A stretch of 64,000 nt of DNA from an uncultured delta proteobacterium (GTDB lineage Bacteria; Myxococcota_A; UBA9160; JAFDET01): NCBI GenBank assembly GCA_947259215.1, contig CAMYLJ010000008.1, positions 59,573 to 123,572 on the forward strand, written 5' to 3'. The position numbers were made by a program, and so were the translations under genes. Positions 33,539-42,782 of this stretch are shown here, in pieces. The notes below the pieces were generated by a model. It searched no databases, was not told the DNA's origin, and worked only from the letters and a program-made list of their open reading frames with translations. Numbering within the stretch: position 1 is the first letter of the stretch; the number at the start of each line of letters is the position of its first letter.

Positions 33539-36496
33539 GTGGATCGCCGGCGCGCCCTCTGGATCGCGACGGCCTTCCTGGTGATCCTCGGTTCCGGTGC
33601 CGCGTCCGCCCAGCCCACGCTGGTCTCGCCGGACGTCGGCCGCTTCCGCCTGGACGGCTACGCCGAGATGCAGCTCCGAGGCCTGATGGATCGCTTCGAT
33701 ACGGATCGGGCCTATCTCAGTCAGTGGGCCTGGGTTCTCAACCTCGAGCCCGAGTGGGACATCGCGCCGGACGGCTGGGGGCCCTTCACGCACCTCTCGG
33801 CCTTCGCCCGTCTGGAGTTCCGGTACGAGTGCGTGTGGACCGGGTGTGGGATCGGAAACTCGTGGCGCCACTTCGGCGACCGCGCCAAGAACGCCCCGGC
33901 AGAGAACTGGACGAACGCCCTCACCGAAGGGTGGGTCGGCGGGATCAATCTGCCCAAACAGGGCATACCGCGACGCCGGGTGCACGGCGACAGTACGAAG
34001 CTCCTCGACATCACCCACGTACCCCGCTTCGAGCGCTTCTACGACGTCGGCGTCCCGCGGTCCTCCCTGGAGGAGGCCCTCGGTCCGCTCGCCGACGACC
34101 TCTTCGCCTACCGGCGGTTTCCCGGGCCGCGAGAGTCCCTGGCCTTTCCCCAGGGTCCCTGGCGGCCGGAGTCCAAGATCCAGCCCAACGGGGCGCTTGC
34201 CCGTGAGCCTTCTACGGTCCTTCCGCTCCCGCTGCGGCCCGAGGCGAGGAGCTTGTTCATCCCTTCGGCGGCGCTGCGCCAGGAGATCGACGGCTTCGGG
34301 AACTTCGATCAGAATTTTAGCCAGACCGAGCTCGAGTGGAACCTCGGCGCCAGCCAGGAGGACCAGGAGTGGTTCCTGCGCGAGCTCTACTTCGACATGG
34401 AGCTCCTCGACGGAAAGCTCTGGGTCCGCGCCGGCAAGCAGAACATCGTCTGGGGCAAGACGGAGCTCTTCCGGACCACGGATCAGTTCAACCCGGTGGA
34501 CATCGGACTGGCCTCCCTGCCAAGCCTCGAGGAGAGTCGCATCCCGCTCTGGTCGATCCGCGGAGTCTGGGCCTTCTACGACGTCGGCCCCCTCGAGGAC
34601 GTGCGGCTCGAGCTGGCCGCGAACCTCGACGACTTCGAGCCCATCGACACCGGTCGCTGTGCGGAGCCCTACACCGTGTGGCTGATCTGCTTCAAGTCCG
34701 CAGGGCTCTGGTCCCACGGCGTCACCGGCGGGACCCTCGCGGGCGAGGTGCGCCCGCCCGACTTCTGGGAAGACCTCCGCGGGCTGGAGGTGGGCGCCCG
34801 CCTCGAGTTCCGCTGGTCGCGCTTCAGCGTCGCGATCATGGACTTCTACGGCTACCACGACCTGCCCGCCATCGAGCTCTTCAACAACTTCGAGCGCAAG
34901 GTGGACGTGCAGACCGGCAGGCCGCTGAACGTCTACGGGCGCCCGTTGACGCCGGACAACGCGCTGGAGACCAGCACGGGCAACCGCCAGGCCTTCGACT
35001 TCGGCTGCGCCGCGTCCCGCGGCTTCGGGGAGAAGGCGCTGCTCGCCCTGACCGGCGGCGCGGGTCAGATCCCCGACGTGAGCGAGCGCTGCATCGGGGA
35101 CATCGTCAACGTTCGAGATCCCCTGACCCTGACCGCCACTCTGTTGGGGTTGAACGTGAGCATCCAGGCGGAGCCCACCAACGCCATCGGCGCCATCCTC
35201 GCTGGCCAATTCGGAGGCAATCTGCTGCTGGAGGGCGCGATCAACGGCCTCGACTCCGCCCTGCTGGCCATCGTCACCGGCAGCCTCCCGGTGCGGCTGG
35301 CGCCCCTGAACCGGGACCCCTTCGACGGCCCGTCCGGCGGCGGTCTCTTCGGCACCGACTGCCCTGTCGGGACGACGATCGGGCTGATCCTCTGCCCGAT
35401 CGTATCCACCTCCAACGTCAGCTACTACCTGACGAACGAGCAGGAGGCGCTACTCGGCTGCGGTCCCTTCTACGGCACGGACTGCGATGTCCAAGGCATC
35501 GACATCTTCAACGCCGAAGCGAGCGTGCTTCTCCAAGCCTTCCCCGGCTTCGAGCGCAATCCCGTCGGCACCCGCTACGAGAAAGGGCGTCTCTTCATCC
35601 TGCCCGGCGCGCGCGGCCCCGGCGACCCCGGCTACGACCTGCGCTTCGACGGCACTCCGCCGAAGGGATTTCGCAGCGAGATGGAGGCGCTCTCCTTCAA
35701 CTTCGCCCTGGGCATCGCGGTCCTCGGGATCGCCGAGGGCGACACGGAATGCGACCTCAACGACCTCGCGACCTGCGCGGCGATCCGTGCAGTGGAGGCG
35801 CTGACCGGCTCCCAGCGGCCCGAACTGCGCGCGGCGGGCAACGGCCGCTACGGCCGCCGGGACTGGGGCTGGCACGGAGGAGGCGAAGCGCTGATCCGCT
35901 ACCCGAAGCGGAACGTCCTGGGCCTCTCCCTCGACTTCGCCGAGGATCGCACCAAGACGAGCTGGGGTGTGGAGTTCACCTGGATCAACGACACCAGCTT
36001 CGCCAGCAACACCTCGCCCACGCGCCTCCAGGAAGCTGACGTGTTGAACCTGACGATCTCCGTGGACCGTCCAACCTTCGTCAACTTCCTGAACGCCAAC
36101 CGGACCTTCCTCCTGAACAGCCAGGTGTTCCTCCGTTACATCCCGGGCCACGATGCGAGCTTCGACATCAGCGGCCCCGTGTCGGTGTTGGCCACGTTCG
36201 CGGTCATCACCGGCTACTTCCAGGACCGCCTGCTCTCGAGCCTGGTCTACGTGCACGACTTCTCGACAACTTCCGGCGGTCTGGTGGCCCAGTTCACCTA
36301 CCGGGCGACCGAGGCGTTCTCGGTGAGTCTGGGCGTGCTCGGCTTCTTCGGAAGGCCCGGGACCAACCGGATCGCTCGCTACCCCGCTCAGCTCTTCGAC
36401 ACCCAGACCTCGTTCGACATCGACACGCGTTACGAGGGTCTCACGGCGATCTCAGAGCGCGACGAGGTCTTCATGGTGCTCCGCTACACCTTCTGA
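33539..36496 (+). CDS. DUF1302 family outer membrane protein
   Basis: A 985-residue exported protein, at the long end for DUF1302. The signal peptide is about residues 1-26 (ALWIATAFLVILGSGAASA). The diagnostic DUF1302 stretch near residue 280 reads ELYFDMELLDGKLWVRAGKQ followed by NIVWGKTELFRTTDQFNPVD. The C-terminal part has alternating hydrophobic beta-strand patterns and ends in FMVLRYTF, with a terminal Phe as in outer-membrane barrels. Several Cys pairs are present. GTG 33539 follows the DUF1329 stop by two bases. The pair is predicted to work together at the outer membrane; the cargo is unknown. Confidence 0.9.
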   Translation: MDRRRALWIATAFLVILGSGAASAQPTLVSPDVGRFRLDGYAEMQLRGLMDRFDTDRAYLSQWAWVLNLEPEWDIAPDGWGPFTHLSAFARLEFRYECVWTGCGIGNSWRHFGDRAKNAPAENWTNALTEGWVGGINLPKQGIPRRRVHGDSTKLLDITHVPRFERFYDVGVPRSSLEEALGPLADDLFAYRRFPGPRESLAFPQGPWRPESKIQPNGALAREPSTVLPLPLRPEARSLFIPSAALRQEIDGFGNFDQNFSQTELEWNLGASQEDQEWFLRELYFDMELLDGKLWVRAGKQNIVWGKTELFRTTDQFNPVDIGLASLPSLEESRIPLWSIRGVWAFYDVGPLEDVRLELAANLDDFEPIDTGRCAEPYTVWLICFKSAGLWSHGVTGGTLAGEVRPPDFWEDLRGLEVGARLEFRWSRFSVAIMDFYGYHDLPAIELFNNFERKVDVQTGRPLNVYGRPLTPDNALETSTGNRQAFDFGCAASRGFGEKALLALTGGAGQIPDVSERCIGDIVNVRDPLTLTATLLGLNVSIQAEPTNAIGAILAGQFGGNLLLEGAINGLDSALLAIVTGSLPVRLAPLNRDPFDGPSGGGLFGTDCPVGTTIGLILCPIVSTSNVSYYLTNEQEALLGCGPFYGTDCDVQGIDIFNAEASVLLQAFPGFERNPVGTRYEKGRLFILPGARGPGDPGYDLRFDGTPPKGFRSEMEALSFNFALGIAVLGIAEGDTECDLNDLATCAAIRAVEALTGSQRPELRAAGNGRYGRRDWGWHGGGEALIRYPKRNVLGLSLDFAEDRTKTSWGVEFTWINDTSFASNTSPTRLQEADVLNLTISVDRPTFVNFLNANRTFLLNSQVFLRYIPGHDASFDISGPVSVLATFAVITGYFQDRLLSSLVYVHDFSTTSGGLVAQFTYRATEAFSVSLGVLGFFGRPGTNRIARYPAQLFDTQTSFDIDTRYEGLTAISERDEVFMVLRYTF

Positions 36497-36689
36497 GACT
36501 CGGCCGAGCAGATCCATGGAAAGCAAGGATAAAGCGACCGGAGGTCGGCCTTCCTGCCGACGGAGACGACGGGCTACGCGGATGCGTTGAGCGGCGACCC
36601 CCGACGGCCCTATACGGCTCCTCTCCAGAAGTCGCCGCGAACGCCGCGCCGCGCGAAAAAGAAAACCCGTGGTGGCCGGCGGGGTTCCC
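36497..36689. other. gene-free stretch left of tRNA-Arg
   Basis: No gene is visible. It holds the right copy of the 19-bp repeat (36600-36618) and a short hairpin (GTCGG at 36544-36548 with CCGAC at 36557-36561) after the DUF1302 stop, which lacks a T-tract. Confidence 0.5.
36600..36618 (+). repeat. 19-bp direct repeat, right copy
   Basis: Identical to 22958-22976 in the same orientation. It lies just inside the right boundary of the interval flanked by the 48-bp tRNA-Arg repeats. Confidence 0.6.
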
Positions 36690-36766
36690 TGGCGCCCCGG
36701 GGAGGACTCGAACCCCCGACATGCTGCTTAGAAGGCAGCCGCTCTATCCACCTGAGCTACCGGGGC
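36690..36766 (-). tRNA. tRNA-Arg (anticodon UCU)
   Basis: A complete cloverleaf on the minus strand. The acceptor stem is GCCCCGG/CCGGGGC, the D-arm GCTC/GAGC, and the anticodon stem GCTGC/GCAGC with loop CTTCTAA, giving anticodon TCT. The T-arm is GGGGG/CCTCC around TTCGAGT, with one G-T pair. CCA is encoded (36690-36692). A TAGCTT -10-like element lies at 36776-36781, nine bases upstream. Its 3' half is repeated perfectly at 22822-22869 and imperfectly at 21471-21579 and 18433-18463, marking it as an integration hot spot. Confidence 0.96.
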
Positions 36767-36910
36767 GCAGGGAGAAAGCTACCGCGTGGCGGGGGGTTGC
36801 GCGAACGGCTCGATGCGCCCGTCGGGTCTGTCGGGCAGGGTTGCCGCCACCGGGAGATGATGAAGGTACTCTTGCGCCACGGCTCAGCCTCGCTGCGCGA
36901 GAGAACGGCA

Positions 36911-37969
36911 ATGCCCGAGAAGGACAGCCAGCTTCCGCTCGAGTCGAACGTCGCGCCCTGGGAGATCGAGCTGGTCTCCCGCATCCCTGGGCCGGCGAGC
37001 GTCGCGAGCCTGCTCGTCGTGCTCGTCCTGCTCGCCGCCTTCGCCGGCTACCAGAGCATCGCCGGAAATCCACTGTGGAGCGAAGTCGGCGAGGGCCTCC
37101 ATCCGGCATCCAGGGGCGCGGTCGCGTTCTCGATCATCATCGGCTACGCGCTCTGGAGCTTCTGGGCGCTCTCGCGATACGCCGCCCGAGAAACGGCGGC
37201 ATTCATCGCAGAAACGCAGACCGCCGCGCTTGCGCCGACGGACATGGACCGCCCCACCTGGAGCGCGTCGATCGTTCGCGAGAGCCGCTATGCCGGAGCA
37301 CTCGGTGTGGTCGCAGCCGGCCTGGCCGCCGCGGTGCTCCATTTCGGATTCGCTGGACTGTCGGCGGGCTGGGAAGGGGAGTTCCTTCTCGTTGCGCTTG
37401 CACTGTGGCTCATGGGTCGGGCCGGCTATCTCACGCTTGCGGCGGCAGGTGGGACGGCGGCGGGCTTGCCGGATGGCGCGCGCATCGACCTGTTGGATCT
37501 GGCGCCACTCCACCGCCTCGGCCGGATCGGACTCCGGACGGCGCTCACCTGGATCGGCGGACTCTCGCTCTATGCGCTGCTGGAGTCGGTGTTTCCCTTC
37601 TCGAGCGCCGTCTATGCCTGGTATGCCGTGCTCGTCCCGTTCTTCGCCTTGACGCTGGTCGTTGCCACGCTGGGGCTGCTGATTCCCGTGCGCGGCGTTC
37701 GCGCGAGGATCCGGCAGGCGAAGCAGGTCGCTCTGGCCAAGGTCGATGCTGATCTTCGTGTCGTACGCAACGCCGTGGTCGAGAGCGGCTCGCGGAAGCC
37801 GGGGCTCGTCCTGGACCTGCTCGCGTATCGATCCTTCGTAGAGGGCGTCAAGGAGTGGCCCTTCGAGTCCGGTACGCGGATTCGTTTCTTCATGTACACG
37901 CTGATCCCGGTGGGATCGTGGCTCGGCGGGGCACTGGTCGAGAGGCTCGTCGACACGGTGCTGGGTTGA
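36911..37969 (+). CDS. integral membrane protein of unknown function
   Basis: A 352-residue protein (if started at ATG 36911, MPEKDSQ) with about six membrane spans, including SVASLLVVLVLLAAFAGY, FSIIIGYALWSFWAL, LGVVAAGLAAAVLHFGFAG and YAVLVPFFALTLVVATLGLL. A soluble segment with a conserved-looking LDLLAYRSFVEGVKEWPFES precedes the last span. I recognise no family. In-frame ATGs at 36857 and 36860 are possible but lie too close to their GGGAG. The gene is divergent from tRNA-Arg and convergent with the phosphorylase, 16 bases apart. Confidence 0.75.
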   Translation: MPEKDSQLPLESNVAPWEIELVSRIPGPASVASLLVVLVLLAAFAGYQSIAGNPLWSEVGEGLHPASRGAVAFSIIIGYALWSFWALSRYAARETAAFIAETQTAALAPTDMDRPTWSASIVRESRYAGALGVVAAGLAAAVLHFGFAGLSAGWEGEFLLVALALWLMGRAGYLTLAAAGGTAAGLPDGARIDLLDLAPLHRLGRIGLRTALTWIGGLSLYALLESVFPFSSAVYAWYAVLVPFFALTLVVATLGLLIPVRGVRARIRQAKQVALAKVDADLRVVRNAVVESGSRKPGLVLDLLAYRSFVEGVKEWPFESGTRIRFFMYTLIPVGSWLGGALVERLVDTVLG

Positions 37970-37985
37970 TGGCGCCCGCTTCTGC

Positions 37986-40139
37986 TCAGGGCTCGACGCG
38001 GTAGGCGCGGTCCACGTAGTCGCGCAGCATGCGGCGCGCGCTGAACTGGAGGCCGGCGGTGCGGATGGCGGCCTTGGCCCGCTGCATCCAGCCGCGCGGC
38101 ACGCCGTCGGCGTCGCGGTCGTAGAAGAGCGGGATCACCTCCTTCTCCAGCAGATCGAGGAGCGTCCCGGCGTCGCGCGCGTCCTGGGCCTCGTGGTCCG
38201 GGTCCTCGTCGCCCGAGATGGCCCAGCCGTTGCTTCCGTCGTACCCCTCTGCCCACCAGCCGTCGAGGACGCTCAGGTTGAGGACGCCGTTCATGGCGGC
38301 CTTCATGCCGCTGGTGCCGCTGGCCTCGAGGGGCGGGCGCGGCAGGTTCACCCAGACGTCGCAGCCGGCGATCAGGAACGCCGCCATCCCCATGTCGTAG
38401 TCGTGCAGGTAGGCGATGCGCTCGCCCACGCGGGGGGCGCGCCGGGCGCCGAAGAGCTCCTGGACCACGCGCTTGGCGCCGTCGTCGGAGGGATGCGCCT
38501 TGCCGGCCAGCAGGATCTGGATGGGATTCGGCTCCCGCAGCAGCTTGAGCGCCCGGCCGAGGTCCCGGTTCATCAGGTAGAGCCGCTTGTAGGTCGCCAG
38601 GCGGCGGGCAAAGCCGATGGTGAGGCGGTCGGGGTCGAAGGCGCGCTGGGCCTGCTCCACGTAGTCGGCGGCCTCGCCCCGGGAGAGGCGATCGAGGGTC
38701 GCCCGCTCGCGCACGTAGTCCACGAGCTTCCCGCGGAGCTCGCAGCGGGCCCGCCACAGCTCGGCGTCGGGCAGGTCCGCGATCCGGTCCCAGGTCTCCG
38801 GCTCGGTCGTCCGCGCCTGCCAGCCCTCGCCCAGCTGCGCGTCCAGGAGCGCGCGGAGCGGGTCTGCCATCCAGGTCGGGAGGTGCACGCCGTTGGTGAC
38901 GTGCCCGATCGGCACCTCGTCGTCGGTCCCGGCGCCGAACACCGGGCGCCAGATCCGCCGGGCGACGCCGCCGTGACGCAGGCTGACGCCGTTCCGCGCG
39001 CGGCTGGCGCGGAGTGCGAGGGCGGTCATTCCCGGCGGCTCCTCCCGGTTCGCCGCGTGGACGCGCGCCAGGGAGAGCAGCGTGTCCCAGTCCGTCCCGA
39101 GCCGCTCGTCCAGCCCGGCGAAGACGCGCGTCATCTCCTCGGGCGCGTAGCTCTCGTTCCCGGCCGGGACCGGTGTGTGGGTGGTGAAGACGGTCCGGGC
39201 GCGCGCGGACTCGAAGGCGTCTTCGAACGCGGCTCCCGCGGCCACCGCCTCCGCTGCCAGCTCGAGGGGCGCCAGGGCCGGGTGCCCCTCGTTCAGGTGG
39301 TACACCGCCGGCTCGATTCCCATGGCCCGGAGCGCCCGCACGCCGCCGATCCCGAGCAGCGCGTACTGGGCCAGACGCGTGTCGCGGTCGCCCACGTAGA
39401 GGCGCGACGTGATCCAGCGGTCCACCGGCTCGTTATCGGAGACGTCCGTGTCGAGCAGGAAGAGCGGCACGCGTCCGATGGCAAAGCGCCAGATCTGGAC
39501 CGCTACCTCCCGGCCCCGGATCGGCACGCGGATCTTCATGGGCTCGACCCCGTCCAGGGTCACCGGCGCGCCCGGGAGACGCGGCGGGTCGCTCGGGACC
39601 CAGTACTCGTTCTGCCAGCCCGAGATGTCGATCCGCTGCCGGAAGTAGCCCTGGCCGTAGAGGAGGCCGACGGCGACGAAGGGAAGGCCCATGTCCGACG
39701 CCGCCTTCACCAGGTCGCCCGCCAGGACCCCCAGTCCGCCGGCGTAGACGGGCAGCGAGGCGTGCACGCCGTACTCGGCGCACAGGAAGGCCACGGGGTG
39801 CGTCGAGTCGAATCCGTCCACCTGCGTGGGCTGGCTGGCCTCCACCGCGATGCATTCCTCCAGGGAGTAGACGCGCCGGGTGAGCTGGCGGTCGCCGGCG
39901 GCCTGTTCGAGTGCCCCCGTGGGCGCCTCCTGAAGCAGGCGCACGGGGTTGCGCCCGCAGGCCTCCCAGCGGTGGGCGTCGATGGCGGCGAAGAGGCCCG
40001 CCCCGCCCGCGGTCCAGCACCAACGGTAGTTGAAGGCGATGCGGGCGAAGGGAGCCAGGGCCGAAGGCAGCCGGGCCGCAAGCTGGTCTGCAGCCAGGCG
40101 GAGATCCTCGGCGCCGGGGCTGGCGTAGGTCATGGCCAT
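37986..40139 (-). CDS. glgP: alpha-glucan (glycogen) phosphorylase, long form
   Basis: A 717-residue GT35 enzyme of the short bacterial type (TIGR02094-like), with an N-terminal DUF3417-like region (about 1-115, RIAFNYRWCWTAGGAGLFAA). HPVAFLCAEYGVHASLPVYA and GGLGVLAGDLVKAASDMGLP open the catalytic part. HLNEGHPALAPLEL, TVFTTHTPVPAG and ATYKRLYLMNRD follow, and EASGTSGMKAAMNG contains the Lys that binds pyridoxal phosphate. It releases glucose-1-phosphate from alpha-1,4-glucan ends. I start at ATG 40137-40139, where GAGG is six bases upstream; two other in-frame ATGs lie within six bases either side. It is divergent from the DUF2934 gene. Confidence 0.93.
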   Translation of the reverse strand: MAMTYASPGAEDLRLAADQLAARLPSALAPFARIAFNYRWCWTAGGAGLFAAIDAHRWEACGRNPVRLLQEAPTGALEQAAGDRQLTRRVYSLEECIAVEASQPTQVDGFDSTHPVAFLCAEYGVHASLPVYAGGLGVLAGDLVKAASDMGLPFVAVGLLYGQGYFRQRIDISGWQNEYWVPSDPPRLPGAPVTLDGVEPMKIRVPIRGREVAVQIWRFAIGRVPLFLLDTDVSDNEPVDRWITSRLYVGDRDTRLAQYALLGIGGVRALRAMGIEPAVYHLNEGHPALAPLELAAEAVAAGAAFEDAFESARARTVFTTHTPVPAGNESYAPEEMTRVFAGLDERLGTDWDTLLSLARVHAANREEPPGMTALALRASRARNGVSLRHGGVARRIWRPVFGAGTDDEVPIGHVTNGVHLPTWMADPLRALLDAQLGEGWQARTTEPETWDRIADLPDAELWRARCELRGKLVDYVRERATLDRLSRGEAADYVEQAQRAFDPDRLTIGFARRLATYKRLYLMNRDLGRALKLLREPNPIQILLAGKAHPSDDGAKRVVQELFGARRAPRVGERIAYLHDYDMGMAAFLIAGCDVWVNLPRPPLEASGTSGMKAAMNGVLNLSVLDGWWAEGYDGSNGWAISGDEDPDHEAQDARDAGTLLDLLEKEVIPLFYDRDADGVPRGWMQRAKAAIRTAGLQFSARRMLRDYVDRAYRVEP

Positions 40140-40270
40140 GGGCATCCTCGAAGCATGGGGCCCGAAGCACCCTCGCGGGCGTCGTGCGGCCGACAGTCGC
40201 GCGTGGCAAGCATTGGAATGATAGGATGTCCAACGGGCGCCTACGACAGGCGTCCACCCCGAGGAAAGCC

Positions 40271-40576
40271 ATGGTAGAGAAGCCTTGCGCGGCACCCGCC
40301 CAGGTGGCGGAGCGCGCCTACTGCATCTGGGAGAGCGAGGGCCGGCCCGAGGGACGAGCCCTGGATCACTGGCTTCGGGCCGAGAGCGATCTCGCCGTCG
40401 GGGCGCCGAAGCGGCGCGCTGCGAAGAAGGCCGGTCGGGCGAAGGCCAAGGCGGCCTCTTCCGAGAGGGCCGGCGGGGCGAAGGCCAAGGCGGCCTCGTC
40501 CAAGAAGGCCGCGCGCAAGCCGGCCGCCGGCAGGCCGCGGACGCGCCGGCCGCGCGGCAGTCCGTCGTCTCCCTAG
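40271..40576 (+). CDS. DUF2934 protein with Lys/Ala-rich histone-like tail
   Basis: A 101-residue basic protein. Residues 10-40 (AQVAERAYCIWESEGRPEGR, then ALDHWLRAES) are the DUF2934 domain, a short helical module often found beside glycogen, trehalose and stress genes. The rest is low-complexity Lys/Ala/Arg/Pro (AKAKAASS repeats), resembling histone H1-like tails, and probably binds nucleic acid or another polyanion. A 39-bp DNA repeat underlies it. GAGGAAA precedes the ATG at 40271. It lies between the divergent phosphorylase and glgX, suggesting a regulatory or structural role in glucan storage; this is inference. Confidence 0.85.
   Translation: MVEKPCAAPAQVAERAYCIWESEGRPEGRALDHWLRAESDLAVGAPKRRAAKKAGRAKAKAASSERAGGAKAKAASSKKAARKPAAGRPRTRRPRGSPSSP
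40437..40497 (+). repeat. two-copy 39-bp-period tandem repeat inside the DUF2934 gene
   Basis: A 22-bp unit is repeated exactly at 40437-40458 and 40476-40497 with a period of 39 bases (13 codons), encoding the two AKAKAASS blocks. Copy number could vary between strains. Confidence 0.7.
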
Positions 40577-40682
40577 CGCGCCTCGCGCTGCCTGACGGGC
40601 CGGGACGCCCGCGCGCTATCCTCAGCGAGCGTCCGGCGGGCCCATTTCCCGGGACCCGAGGGCAGGGAGAGAGGCAACGGGA

Positions 40683-42778
<2,096 letters not shown>

Positions 42779-42782
<4 letters not shown>

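Noticed and set aside
36471..36722. Short minus-strand frame starting MSGVRVLPGAPG over the tRNA-Arg 3' end (also at 22856)
   Set aside because: This peptide is simply the translation of the tRNA 3' half and its repeat; such frames are common annotation artefacts.
38193..40277. About 690-codon plus-strand frame opposite the glycogen phosphorylase
   Set aside because: Antisense to a gene with an intact catalytic motif set; no domain signature of its own.
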